Shown: positions 40,601-51,911 of the stretch, piece after piece
Layout: each line of letters starts with the position of its first letter
How positions within the stretch are numbered: the stretch's first letter is position 1
Origin: Siderastrea siderea
Taxonomy: Eukaryota; Cnidaria; Anthozoa; Scleractinia; Rhizangiidae
Direction: 5' to 3'
NCBI GenBank assembly: GCA_964030785.1
Contig: OZ034979.1
Location: forward strand, 10,518,883-10,582,882
DNA: 64,000 nucleotides
Position numbers and translations under genes: made by a program
The notes under the pieces: generated by a model
The model's database searches: none
The model's input: the letters and a program-made list of their open reading frames with translations, nothing else
What the model was told of the DNA's origin: nothing

Positions 40601-43600
40601 GTATTATATTTCACTTCCCGCGGTGTCCAGATCGCTTCATATCCGATAAGTCGCATTCGTTTTCGACCAGACTTTTTGCCAGCGATAGACTATGAGCAGT
40701 CTCTCTTTCCGCTAAGATATAATCGAGGAAAACGAACAAGCGAGCGAGTGCGAATTCGCCTGCCGCGTTGAATCGTCTGCCTGCCGCGTTGAAAAGTGAA
40801 CAACGCGCGTATCAAACCGCTAGTGTGAGACGGCTCGACAAGCGCGTTTCGCGATTTTCGCGCTCGCCTCGCTTTCCTTGTTTATTCGTTTGTTTACAAC
40901 ATAATCAAACTTACGACGGGCTATCCGACAAAGATTTCTTTTCGCTCAATTATTTCGCACTTTCTTGCATCACCTAGCTCTACCTTTATAATTTATTCAT
41001 CCTCGATCTATTTTTGAACTTATTGCCTTTTCGCTAGGGAGGATGCGTATTCGACGTAGTACTCGTGATTCTACGTGCTGTAATACCCAGCGTACAATCT
41101 CCAAGAATTAAAGGATATTTTGCTGCTCAAAAACAAGAAAATAAAACGCAAGGACTACAAGCGACACACACACAAAAAAAATGCAGGCATTCGGGATGAA
41201 TGAGAGGTTTACTCCCGGATAATTTTAGGCCAGTACAAACACTGTACGAACGTACCAAGGTTGGGTAGCTCAAGTAGGCTGCAGAATTTTTTCCTTTTTT
41301 TTTTGCGGAGCGAGAACAATCCACATGAATTAAAATCTGCCAAATTTTTATGGTACGTGGAAATTGGTCTGGATTTCCGGAGTCGGCGATCAACTCCGAG
41401 TATCAAGAGAAAAAAAAAAGGGTTTCCTTGACAGCCAGTAGATCACATCCCATGTCATGAAACCACCTATGTAGTTCACATGTGAAATATCACTCACATT
41501 TCTTCGATTCGTGCCGTTACAGTAACATGGTAAATCTAACCAGATTTATGATCAAATATGGGCTTGATTTCCGGTCTGGTCTGGATTTCCGGAGTCGGCG
41601 ATCAACTCCGAGTATCAAGAGAAAAAAAAAGGGTTTCCTTGACAGCCAGTAGATTACATCCCATGTCATGAAACCACCTATGTAGTTCACATGTGAAATA
41701 TCACTCACATTTCTTCGATTCGTGCCGTTACAGTAACATGGTAAATCTAACCAGATTTATGATCAAATATGGGCTACTGTGGGTTCTAAATAAAATACTT
41801 TGACATCAACGCATTATTCGCTATCTCACCCCACCCCTGACCCACTAACTTTTGGGGTGATGTTTGCTTGCAATTCGTATCTTTAAAAGGGGTTGAACTC
41901 TTCTTAAATCCTTTCTTAGTTGTATTTTTCTTTGTCTTGTTTTAAATTTTCTCTTTTACTTTCTACGGAATAAGTTTAGAGAACGTAGCCATTATTTGTA
42001 TTTCCCATATACAGCTGAATTAGAGAGAATGATGGAGAGAAATTTAAGGTTGGACTTCTATGACTCCAGATTAATTTGACTTAGCTCTGTATTCATTTAC
42101 CAGGGTGGCAGGAAATTCAAAGCTTTGTGGTCTAGTATCTTGCACAAGTGCCATTTGCATTAAAAACCATGAACCGGTCTATTGTCTACAGTGCGTTCGT
42201 GGAGCTGTGCTGCATCTGTATTGATGGCGTTACTCGCGGGAAATTTACGACACAAGATTGACAAGGCGAGGAACAGAGAACACCACACTACAGAGGCCAT
42301 TCTCGCAAGAAGAGGTTGCCCGTAAATAAGGGTTACGAAATGGGAGTATTATCTGCAAAACATTGGTGATATGTTTCTGACTTCTGTCGAGAACTTGCAA
42401 AACATCCTCATCGGTTGGCTTGTGGTGATGTGTTTGTGACTTCTGTTGAGAACTTGCAAAACATCGATGATGTGTTTGTGACTTCTGTTAAGAACTTGCA
42501 AAACATCGGTGATGTGTTTGTGACTTCTGTGAAGAACTTGCAAAACATCCTCACTGGTCGACTTTTGGTGATGTGTTTGTGACTTCTGTTGAGGACTTGC
42601 AAAACAGCGGCGATGTGTTTCTGACTTCTATCGGTACGAATTTGCAAAACAACCCCATTGGTTGGCTTGTGGTGATGTGTTTGTGACTTCTTTTGAGAAC
42701 TTGCAAAACATCGATGATGTGTTTGTGACTTCTGTTAAGAACTTGCAAAACACCGGTGATGTGTTTGTGACTTCTGTGAAGAACTTGCAAAACATCCTCA
42801 CTGGTCGACTTTTGGTGATGTGTTTGTGACTTCTGTTGAGGACTTGCAAAACAGCGGCGATGTGTTTCTGACTTCTATCGGTACGAATTTGCAAAACAAC
42901 CCCATTGGTTGGCTTGTGGTGATGTGTTTGTGACTTCTGTTGAGAACTTGCAAAACATCGATGATGTGTTTGTGACTTCTGTTAAGAACTTGCAAAACAT
43001 CGGTGATGTGTTTGTGACTTCTGTGAAGAACTTGCAAAACATCCTCACTGGTCGACTTTTGGTGATGTGTTTGTGACTTCTGTTGAGGACTTGCAAAACA
43101 GCGGCGATGTGTTTCTGACTTCTATCGGTACGAATTTGCAAAACAACAGAACTTGCAAAACATCGATGATGTGTATGTGACTTCTGTTAAGAACTTGCAA
43201 AACATCGGTGATGTGTTTGTGACTTCTGTGAAGAACTTGCAAAACATCCTCACTAGTCGACTTTTGGTGATGTGTTTGTGACTTCTGTTGAGGACTTGCA
43301 AAACAGCGGCGATGTGTTTCTGACGGCGTTTTTTAAAAACTTGTAATACATCCTCATTGGTTGGCTTGTGGTGATGTGTTTGTGACTTCTGTTAAGAACT
43401 TGCAAAACATCGAAGATGTGTTTGTGACTTCTGTTAAGAACTTGCAAAACATCGGTGAGGTGTTTGTGACTTCTGTTAAGAACTTGCAAAACATCCTCAC
43501 TAGTCGACTTGTGGTGATGTGTTTGTGACTTCTTTGAGGACTCGCAAAACAGCGGCGATGCGTTTCTGACTTCTATCGGCACGAATTTGCAAAACAACCC

Positions 43601-46600
43601 CATTGGTTGGCTTGTGGTGATGTGTTTGTGACTTCTGTTGAGAACTTGCAAAACATCGATGATGTGTTTGTGACTTCTGTTAAGAACTTGCAAAACATCG
43701 GTGATGTGTTTGTGACTTCTGTTAAGAACTTGCAAAACATCCTCACTAGTCGACTTGTGGTGATGTGTTTGTGACTTCTTTGAGGACTCGCAAAACAGCG
43801 GCGATGCGTTTCTGACTTCTATCGGCACGAATTTGCAAAACAACCCCATTGGTTGGCTTGTGGTGATGTGTTTGTGACTTCTGTTGAGAACTTGCAAAAC
43901 ATCGATGATGTGTTTGTGACTTCTGTTAAGAACTTGCAAAACATCGGTGATGTGTTTGTGACTTCTGTTAAGAACTTGCAAAACATCCTCACTGGTCGAC
44001 TTTTGGTGATGTGTTTGTGACTTCTGTTGAGGACTTGCAAAACAGCGGCGATGTGTTTCTAACGGCGTGTTTTAAAAACTTGTAATACATCCTCATTGGT
44101 TGGCTTGTGGTGTTGTGTTTGTGACTTCTGTTAAGAACTTGCAAAACATCGATGATGTGTTTGTGACTTCTGTTAAGAACCTGCAAAACATCGGTGATGT
44201 GTTTGTGACTTCTGTTAAGAACTTGCAAAACATCCTCACTAGTCGACTTGTGGTGATGTGTTTGTGACTTCTTTAAGGACTCGCAAAACAGCGGCGATGT
44301 GTTTCTGACTTCTATCGGTACGAATTTGCAAAACAACCCCATTGGTTGGCTTGTGGTGATGTGTTTGTGACTTCTGTTGAGAACTTGCAAAACATCGATG
44401 ATGTGTTTGTGACTTCTGTTAAGAACTTGCAAAACATCGGTGACGTGTTTGTGACTTCTGTTAAGAACTTGCAAAACATCCTCACTGGTCGACTTTTGGT
44501 GATGTGTTTGTGACTTCTGTTGAGGACTTGCAAAACAGCGTCGATGTGTTTCTAACGGCGTTTTTTAAAAACTTGTAATACATCCTTATTGGTTGGCTTG
44601 TGGTGATGTGTTTGTGACTTCTGTTAAGAACTTGCAAAACATCGGTGATGTGTTTGTGACTTCTGTTGAAAACTTGCAAAACTTCCTCACTGGTTGGTTT
44701 AAGAATTCTGAAGATTATTATTAATATTAATATTATAATAACTAGGACGTAAACGCGTGTATCCCTGCTTTTGCTGATGATTATTTTGTTTTATGTTACA
44801 GGCTTAAAAAGTGCATAAGTCATTTTGTTTACCTTGAATGAGAGTAAGCGGACAAAGTTAATCAGAGTTACTGAAGTGATACGATATTGAATGCAGTACA
44901 TAGGCTGTAAGGTGAGAAAAGCTAATTACTGTACACATTACTCGGTAGTTGATTAATAAGCATGTAGATTCAATTTTTGCAACAATAATTATTCCTTCTA
45001 TATCGGCTGTAATTTGAAGGCAAAACAGGCCACTGGAGTTTATACCCTAGTGTTAAAAACTAACTTAAGGTTTTAAGCGATACTCTTTGTGACGGTTTAA
45101 GAAACAGTCTCCATCGCCCTTGTCTTCTGCTGTCCTGGTATGTTATTAGCACGTCATTAGCTTAACAGATTGGGTTTGTGATGTGTCAATTATGACGTGT
45201 CATGACGTCACTGACGTCACAAACCAGCCATTATGAATTTTGAGGCCACCATCTTGAATTCTCGAGCCTGCAGTCATACAGTTGACAATGACGACATCGA
45301 AAAGTATATGAATTTGTTCTAAGAAACATACGTAACGAAGGGATTTGGTGATTATTTGTCTAGCCGTTTAAAAGTTATAATTCGTTAAGGTCAGTGCGGG
45401 CACACAGTGCCCCCCCCACCCCCCCCAACCCCCCCTACTCCACCCAGGCTTAATAGGGTTAAGAGAATTCTGAAGATTACACATAAATGTTTTCTAACTG
45501 TGTATCCCTGCTTCTTCCGATGGTTATTTTGTTTTATATTACAGGGTGTGGTGAGAAAACAAAAGAATATTGGACGAGAAAATATTTCTGGTGGCTAAAT
45601 CATGGTTGGTGCTTTTAAGATTTGCCAGGAAACAAATTAAAGGTGAGCTTAAGTAACTTACACCCATGGAGTCATTCACAAAAACAGTGGACAGATATTC
45701 TATTTAAAATTAGGCATATGACTTTCAAAAGAGAAGATACTTCTAATAACATATTTAGGAGTTTCAAGATTACTTTAGTAGCATATAGGTTCAGCTAATA
45801 GTCTCAGAAGAAGCTACTTAAACATACATAAAGGGGCAAAAGGAGCCTTCTACAATCTGGTAATGCTTAATCATTTTACTCAGTGCAAAGTGTATCTTTT
45901 AGGCTTTCTGAAATACGAATCATTAGCTTATGCAGTTACGTTTGTTGAAAAAGGGAGAAATTAAGAAAAGGATAAACTTAACTCACTAGTTTTACTTCTT
46001 GTATGTAGTTAAAATGCGGCAGATCAAAGTCTATATTGCTAGGAAATAGGCTATTACAATGCCTCAACTTGCTGGCTGGCATTTCCCATTGCATTCCAAA
46101 TTGCTGGTAAAAGAGTGACTGAAAGTTTCCCCTGGCTGGGATTCTCGACCTCCACAAAGTTGCTTGCTGGGAAAAGGAATCCTATGGACTTAGCTTGCTG
46201 GCACTGAGGAGCGGCTATTTTTTTCCCACGAAAGTTAATTATTAAGCAAATATCGTTTGACAGATGTCGATTTGATGTTTGGGAAAGAAATAAACCTTTT
46301 TCAAAAAATCGGTCGTTGAGCACTCCTGGAAAGCCAGAATCAAAAGTAAGAACCACCTTGTACAGTTTAATAAACAGTGTCACAGGAAGTTGACTTGGTC
46401 CATATTAGAGATTCAATGTTCTTTGTTTTGTGTTTATAGTGTTGTTGATGGGTTTTACTGAGTCAAAAGCTCGGCTTGGTTTAAGAGCTTGTCAGGGAGA
46501 TTCAACATCAGCTGTGGAGTACATTACACAGAGAAGATGGGTGATAGCTGAGTTCAATATACATTGTGCTTCTATAAAGTCCCTACAAAATGAGACACTT

Positions 46601-49600
46601 GCTTGATCACACCCAGGGTATCAAATTGAACGTTCGGTTTTCGAACTCAATCGAACTCATCCAAATGATTAAATTCGATGTTGTTCGGTCATCGAACGAA
46701 ATCGAACTCACAAAAAATAAATGCGAATTGAACCAAATCGAACGTTCGATTAAGTTCGATGAGGTTCGATTTAGGGGCCGTCGACATATTCACAAGTTCC
46801 CCGCATGGGGGAAGGGGGGGGAGGGGGTTGAGGAAAGTCAAGATTTGGGCGTTAAAGTGGGGATTCTAGGACAAAACCAAAGTAACGCGTTGAGAAAACA
46901 CATTTTACTTATGTTGATAACAGAACATGAAGAGAAAAACGTACCACAGTAGAAGATGAGAACTAACTTAGTGCCGCTGTGATCTACGTAGTTTGTCACT
47001 TATACTAGTAAAGATGGTGCAGAAGGAACATGCGCTCGCTAAATTTTACAAAACTAAATTCATCGGCTCTAGAAAAAAATGGAGTGCGAAATTCCAAGTG
47101 GCCGTTAAGGAGGAGGGGGGGAGGGGGTCTGACCTTAACGTCCAGTGGACGTTAAGTGGGGAACTTTTAAATATGTCGATGGTCCCTTAGTTCTGTCGCC
47201 GAACAATAACTAAGCGAGCTTACGTCATATCACAATATAATCTGAACCGAGCAAAATCGATCACCATATCTGCTGGATTTGATTTAGTAATTGGGGAATT
47301 AAATGCGTCATTAGTGGTTTTTTACCTTGCTATGCAGAAATATTTTGCCTGGATAACGTTACAGAAGTGAGTGATTTGTTGTTTAACGGTTGGATTTGAG
47401 TATATATATATTTCGATCCCGCATACAATTTTTATGAATGGCTTGCTGCGTATTAGATTGCTCGAATATTATGTATTGTTTCTTTAGGATCAAATAAAAG
47501 ACAAAGATTATACGATAACGTGTCCAGTCACTTATTCCAAAACCATTCAAGGGAATAAACAAGAAATTTTTACTCGCTCATTAGGTTTGAAATTCTTTAT
47601 TTTGAATTTTAGCTACAAGTTCGATTTCGGAACTTAATCGAATTAAATCGAACGCTAAATTTCGATTTCGTTCGATTTCGTTCAGAAATCGAACTCACAA
47701 AAAAAAGTTAGTTGTTCGATTTTGTTCGATGACCGAACAACATCGAATTTAATCGTTCGATTTTCGTCCGATTGAGTTCGATTGAGTTCGATTACAAATT
47801 CGTTCGGTTTTGTTCGATTTGATACCCCGGGATCACAAGACAATGGGGACCAGAACATTTAGTCAACATGACAGATTTCCCAGGCTGTTAAATTTCGGTT
47901 ATAAACCGTGGGCTTATATAACCTCTAATGTAGTTTCTTTGTAGGGGATGATTACTGGTTTGGGGGAGTAGCCCTGGGAATTTAAGAAGCATTGCAAAAT
48001 GGGTTAATAGGAAGTATGTAAAACTCTTCACAAAGAATATGTACCGGTAGGTCTTAACTACCGGTCCGGCAAATGCCAAACATTGTCATGGTAGAACCGT
48101 TATTTAAGTCCATTTAGTGTAACTTTTGAGACTGCAGATAGGAGTGAGGCTATAACTAAGGGGAGGGTCGTAGTCTCCTACGCAGCTGTTCTTAGGACCA
48201 TCGAGCGTTGCGTGAGAACCCTAACAATGGCTGTGTAGGAGACTAGGAGGGTTGGGGAACATGTGTTAACTGTTGGACTTTTTACAGACATTCTAATTCT
48301 GGCCATATCTACTACAGATAAGTGGTTCTGGTGAGGAGTTAGTGAAAGCTAACAAAATGTTGGATGATAATTTAAGCCTGTAAAAGGTTGTTTTTTTTAA
48401 GTGCATCTTATCAGAGCTAAGAAGTGAAACTCCTCGTTGATTCATGCTTGGCATGGTATGTAGATAATGAGCACGACTCCTTTATTGAGAGAGAAAGGTA
48501 TCTTTGCTATCATGTTGGTGCATTACTCTTTCCTGTTTGTACTTTCTTTAAACATTAGGAGAAAAAAGAGAGAAGAGAGAATGAAGAAAAGGAAAGGAAA
48601 CGAAAGAGGCTCAAGAGAAAACTGGGAAAGACTGCGGCAGGAGAATGGTAAGAGTCTTACAAACGCGCCGAAAGTTGACCGTCGCACTTGTGGCAAAGTA
48701 GCCACGCACGCTACATTTCCTCGCGACAGCCAACATTCGCGTGTATTCGCATGTTCTTGTAGCCCCACTATCCCTGAGCAGAAGGAGAGACTGTTCGTAG
48801 TCTGGTTATTAATTTACCTGCTTTACACCTGCGAGGTTCACGTTCTGTTTTTACTGTTTGTTTTTCAAGGGTGAATGTGGACACGTATAAAGCTCTTGTG
48901 GAGATGGGATTTACCAAGAAAAAGACAGCTTCAGCCTTGAGACAAGCAAACAATGACGTAAATAACGCGCTACGGGTGAGTTACGTCACTCAGCGATTGC
49001 TGATGAACAGTTTCCTTAAGTTGAAGTATTTTTTCGGTTAGTGGAGAATGAACCTGCCCCGCCTATCCTGCCAGTTTGGTTGCCCCTATGTGCTGACGGG
49101 CGAGTGAGAAACCTATTCACAAAACCATTCCTTGCAATTTTCTATCGTGCATGCGCAGCAATGTCAAGCGCGCCGTCATCTTCTGTCTTGCTTTGTTGCG
49201 CGTGCCAATTGAACGATGGATACATCCTAATATTAAAAGAATCCGACGGCTTTGTGCAGTGGTTTCTTATTCCTCTGCCAGCACATAGTGCGACCAAGAA
49301 ACAGTGAGGAAACCTCTGCTCGCCTGGTACCAGCCGCCTGAGCCGAAGATAACTTCTGCCATCGTGCCTTGGTCCACTGCGACTCGTGCACAACAAAAGG
49401 AAGTGTGTTGTTGAATGGTTTGTGCGTTGGTATTTCGATTTGAAGTTCGAATAGTTTGCGTCAAGCAGTGTTGTTTTCTTACACAGAAAACGTTACTCCA
49501 CTTTGTCTCTCTCTTTCCGTGTGTACAAATGGATACCTGTGAACTGTTAGGGGATCCTAACAGAAAGCTGGGTGCCCTGTGATGGACTAGCATCCCTCTC

Positions 49601-51911
49601 ATCTAGGGCCGCTCGATCCAGTAGCAATACTACTTGTTGCTTCGTGCTACAGGACACGGGCGTAGGCCGACCCTGTTGAGCTATCTGGCTCGGTAAATCC
49701 GTTTCGATAGGCCTACACATTAAGACATATGGTTAACTTTGCCAAGTATTTTTTTTTCTTTTTTACAGGTTCTTCAAGATCACCCAGAAATGCTGGATCT
49801 TCCTGATGACAGAAGGTAAGGATAGTAAAAACTACTTATAGATAGTAAAAACTACTTCGATCTTTGCTGATAACAGAGTCTGTAATACCATTTCTCGTGA
49901 GCGATGACTTGTGAAAGATGGTCGCTATAAGAAACTCAAAGTCCTCCCTTTAGCTGAGAACTATTTCAAACGAAACTTGAAGGTGGTCGCTAACAAGAGA
50001 TCCCGGAAATTTTAGTGTTTAAAAGAGATGGTGGGTTTCAGGTGTGGTGGCTGACTTTAGAACGGTTTAGTTGAAAAAAACGGTTTAGTTGAATCTATGA
50101 ATGAAGTTTGAACGAACTTGAGGTGTATTCATTTCAGTAACACAGCGAATTGTCAGCAATGAAGCTTTGCAGTTTACAGTTGATCAAATCTATCGCATTG
50201 AGTCCTTATGCAAGACACTTTGCTCCACATTGCTACTGTCCACCCAAATGCTAAACTGGGAAACGACTAGCATCTTATATCGTGGAGCGGGCGGGTCGAT
50301 AAAAAAGCTTGTAGTCGTTTCAGAGTTTTCTCGCCTTTGCCAAGTCACAAATAAGGTTGAAAAGCGATACTAAAGTCCGGTCTAATCGCAAGTATGAGTT
50401 TCCGTGAAAACTTCCCGTTGCTTATCATAAAACATTTTGTGTCTTGCAGCTCGCCTGTGTCATCTTTCAGTGATGACCAAATCTCTGATGAACATGTTGC
50501 TCAGGTAGGCCAGTGACTGTTTTTAATTGATCAAGTCTAACCTTCGAGGTTTTAGTAGGACACCACATTTAAGAAATTATCAACAGAACATTAAAGCAAA
50601 ATAAATACACGCCTGTAGAGTAAAAAATTTTAACAGTTTTCGCTATAGATGCGATCGGTACGGTATGTTTATTCCTTGCAGGCCATGTCGATGGGTTTTG
50701 CAGTCGAACCGTTTAAGGAGGCTCTGAAGCGTTGTCATGGTGATGTTGAGAAAGCTTTTAACTGTTAGTATCAAATAACGGAGTCCTTCCTGCAGTATCA
50801 CAGTTGAACAAAGGTAAGAGCTATCTAACGTAATGCAGTCAAAGGTGCACTTATGGACACCTCACATAAAGGTCGCTTGCGGTCCGCCATTGTTCACGAT
50901 TTCTGAATTGCACTGAGAGTTCATCCCTGAATTGCTGTACACAGCATTACAGAAACAATTCAGAGTTAAGTGATAAGGTACATTAAGACACACTGAAATT
51001 ACGTTGTGTGCAATGTTGTGTACAATGTTACACTAATTGCACGGACTGTTGCATCTGTTACGTGCAATGTTTCATCTGGTACATGCAATGTTACGTCTGG
51101 TACGTGCAATGTTTCATCTGGTACGTGCAATGTTTCATCTGGTGCGTGCAATGTTGCATCTGTTACGTGCAATGTTACACCGTTCCGTGCAGTGCTGCAC
51201 CTGTTGAACACAATGTTTCACCTGTTGTGTGCAATGCAGCACCGTTGTGTGCAATGTTGCACTTGTTCCGTACAATGTAGCACCGTTGTGTGCAATGTTG
51301 CACCTGTTGCGTGCAATGTTGCACTGTTGCGTGCAATGTTGCACTTTTTCCGTGCAATGTTGCACCGTTGTGTGCAATGTTGCACCGTTGTGTACAATGT
51401 TGCACCTGTTCCGTGCAATGTTGCACCGTTGTGTGCAGTGTTGCACATGTACTTGTTACGTGCAATGTTGCACCGTTGTGTGCAATGTTTCACCTGTTCC
51501 GTGCAATGTTACACGCAACGTTGCTCCTGTTGTGTGTAATATTGCACCGTTGTGTGCAATATTCCACCTTTTGCTCGCGGCGTTGCATCTCGTCTGTTTC
51601 TTAAAAAAAGTGTATCATTAGTTACTTCGGTAGCGTCTGATCAAAGCTAACGGTTGTGATCGTTATTTAATAGTTATTGTTGTTTTCTTGTTTTAGACAA
51701 ATCTGCTGGAAGCGCCACCGACGATGACGAAGAAGAAGAAGACCCGGGTGTTAAAGAAGCTGTGAACGAACTCGTGCCAGATCTCGCAACCGAGGACGAA
51801 GAAGCTCATTTGAATCTGTCTCTGGAGGAGGAATCTTCTATTATCGCTGAATATCGAACACTTATTCTATCAGCTGGTTACAACGCCAGCTGTACTGCTG
51901 GAAAACCCTGA
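34471..51911 (+). CDS. NUB1: NUB1 (NEDD8 ultimate buster 1), 3' ten exons
   Basis: NUB1 binds NEDD8 and UBL proteins and steers NEDD8 conjugates to the proteasome. Ten exons can be joined by GT-AG sites: 34471-34656, 34856-34963, 35789-35840, 46440-46540, 48559-48647, 48870-48975, 49769-49815, 50450-50504, 50682-50813 and 51697-51911. They cover the helical middle (TAVDNYGILCLDIVWCYF), three UBA domains (MGFTESKARLGLRAC; EMGFTKKKTASALRQA; SMGFAVEPFKEALKRC) and the acidic C-terminus with IIAEY, in the same order as vertebrate NUB1. The UBL-containing N-terminus is not found and presumably lies left of the window, which would put the nested transposons in one intron of over 30 kb. Two exons, 34471-34656 and 50682-50813, need a one-base frame correction. 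Confidence 0.9.
34856..34963 (+). CDS. NUB1: NUB1 exon after TPR-like region
   Basis: 36 codons, GGSGGELALFVRFHVLEAV to CLDK, bounded by GACAG and GTAGAA. Phase 0 at both ends. It corresponds to the LFLRLYLLQG region of vertebrate NUB1. Confidence 0.88.
35161..35226. repeat. Perfect 66-bp palindrome with target duplication
   Basis: Two 33-nt halves are exact reverse complements with no spacer (CAACCTCGTTCCCAGG ... CCTGGGAACGAGGTTG). GGATAATT stands on both sides (35154-35161 and 35227-35234), a 7-8 bp duplication, so this is a tiny inserted element. It lies in the NUB1 intron after 34963. Confidence 0.9.
35789..35840 (+). CDS. NUB1: NUB1 short exon
   Basis: AELMQRKLHIDENQLTQ plus one base, between TTGTAG and GTAAGT. 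The split codon is completed by the exon at 46440, which starts the first UBA. It matches the KLYIDPSKV region of vertebrate NUB1. Confidence 0.85.
35955..36235. repeat. Tandem ~117-bp repeat in NUB1 intron
   Basis: Three diverged units, each with ACAGCACCACAGGAAAGTA and CTGCTCAGTAGCTTT followed by TTGAATGGTCACACTTT. A related diverged copy is at about 46355-46395, 10 kb further on in the same intron. Confidence 0.75.
36236..38962. other. Intron, no exon recognised
   Basis: Part of the 10.6-kb NUB1 intron. Only short frames; the 41-codon frame at 38840-38965 and the 83-codon frame at 37755-38006 have no domain. A possible splice donor (TCAAGGTAAGAAG) at about 37010 cannot be tied to a gene. 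Confidence 0.4.
38963..40306. mobile_element. Foldback element in NUB1 intron
   Basis: Inverted arms of about 120 bp: GGGTGAGATAGTGAATAGCAC, TTTTCAAAGAATTRCATTT, GAACCCACAGAAGCCCATAT and CTGGTTAGATTT on the left (38963-39080) and their reverse complements at 40180-40306. The interior contains further inverted blocks (GGCGCTTTCCCATAT, CCGGTGTCGGCAC). No coding capacity. Parts recur in direct orientation at 41520-41895. Confidence 0.72.
41370..41791. repeat. 211-bp tandem duplication
   Basis: Two nearly identical head-to-tail units of 211 bp (for example GTAAATCTAACCAG at 41530 and 41741). Their contents (GATTTCCGGAGTCGGCGATC, CACATGTGAAATATCACTC) belong to the same family as the foldback element at 38.96-40.31 kb. 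Confidence 0.88.
42350..44695. repeat. 42-bp minisatellite with 247-bp higher-order repeat
   Basis: About 55 units of a 42-bp repeat (AACTTGCAAAACATC, GATGTGTTTGTGACTTCTGTT), for example at 42451, 42493 and 42535. Variant units recur as a block of about 247 bp (CAGCGGCGATGTGTTTCTGAC at about 42604 and 42851). Because 42 is a multiple of 3, frames stay open on the minus strand and give false repetitive proteins. It lies wholly within a NUB1 intron. Confidence 0.96.
44696..46439. other. Intron with duplicated acceptor-like block
   Basis: A block of about 90-100 bp occurs twice in direct orientation, at about 44702-44803 and 45460-45546 (AGAATTCTGAAGATTA, GTGTATCCCTGCTT, TTATTTTGTTTTAT, TTACAGG), about 750 bp apart. 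Both end in a good-looking splice acceptor. A C-rich run lies at 45411-45438 and a CACGTCATGACGTCA cluster at about 45195. No exon could be matched to NUB1. Confidence 0.55.
46440..46540 (+). CDS. NUB1: NUB1 exon, first UBA domain
   Basis: LLLMGFTESKARLGLRACQG to YITQRRW. The MGF loop and LGLRAC helix are the hallmark of NUB1 UBA1. Acceptor TTTATAG, donor GTGATA. Confidence 0.9.
46616..47828. mobile_element. Foldback element with TCGAAC-rich arms
   Basis: Ends GGTATCAAATTGAAC (left) and GTTCGATTTGATACC (right) are inverted. Each arm of about 170-210 bp is made of repeated TCGAAC/GTTCGA words (CAATCGAACTCA). The centre holds two GGGGGAGGGGG tracts at about 46810 and 47120. No protein is recognised; the frame at 46590-46952 is not convincing. 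Confidence 0.8.
48559..48647 (+). CDS. NUB1: NUB1 exon, charged linker
   Basis: A Lys/Glu/Arg-rich helix (EKKERRENEEKERKRKRLK) linking UBA1 and UBA2, as in vertebrate NUB1. Acceptor ATTAG, donor GTAAGA; the final TG joins the next exon. Confidence 0.85.
48870..48975 (+). CDS. NUB1: NUB1 exon, second UBA domain
   Basis: VDTYKALVEMGFTKKKTASA through NNDVNNALR, a complete UBA. Acceptor TTCAAG, donor GTGAGT. Confidence 0.9.
49552..49705. repeat. Possible degenerate SINE fragment
   Basis: CTGGGTGCCCTGTGATGGACTAGCATCC and the following TTGCTTCGTGCTACAGGACACGGG are high-GC, tRNA-like words set in AT-rich intron, typical in my experience of invertebrate SINE 3' parts. The call is weak. Confidence 0.35.
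49769..49815 (+). CDS. NUB1: NUB1 exon
   Basis: VLQDHPEMLDLPDDR plus two bases, between TTTACAG and GTAAGG. It is the segment just after UBA2. Confidence 0.85.
50450..50504 (+). CDS. NUB1: NUB1 exon, linker to UBA3
   Basis: SPVSSFSDDQISDEHVAQ, a Ser/Asp-rich linker. Acceptor CTTGCAG, donor GTAGGC. Confidence 0.8.
50682..50813 (+). CDS. NUB1: NUB1 exon, third UBA (frameshift)
   Basis: AMSMGFAVEPFKEALKRCHG to VEKAF in one frame, which then meets TAG at 50766. The adjoining frame gives LLVSNNGVLPAVSQLNK to a good donor at 50814, matching the vertebrate sequence after UBA3. One base is therefore missing near 50757-50763, beside TTTT. If real, the protein ends right after UBA3. Confidence 0.85.
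51001..51595. repeat. GTGCAATGTTGCACC minisatellite
   Basis: Some 30 units of 15-21 bp, built on GTGCAATGTTGCACC with CGTTGT, TGTTCC or TGTTGC spacers. Each unit is itself near-palindromic (TGCAATGTTGCA). Early units (51060-51180) have the variant TTTCATCTGGTACGTGCAATG. It lies inside the last NUB1 intron. Confidence 0.95.
51697..51911 (+). CDS. NUB1: NUB1 last exon, acidic C-terminus
   Basis: DKSAGSATDDDEEEEDPG, then EAVNELVPDLATEDEEAHLN and LSLEEESSIIAEYRTLI to a stop at 51909-51911. The acidic EAVNE ... IIAEY block is the conserved C-terminus of NUB1. It is followed by about 0.8 kb of presumed 3' UTR. Confidence 0.88.

Noticed and set aside
42349..44679. Many minus-strand frames with NRSHKHITDVLQVL repeats
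   Set aside because: Produced by a 42-bp minisatellite (14 codons), with no start context or splice evidence, and lying inside a NUB1 intron on the opposite strand.
51006..51621. Cys-rich frames on both strands in the 51-kb array
   Set aside because: Open in several frames at once because of the repeat; no coding signature.
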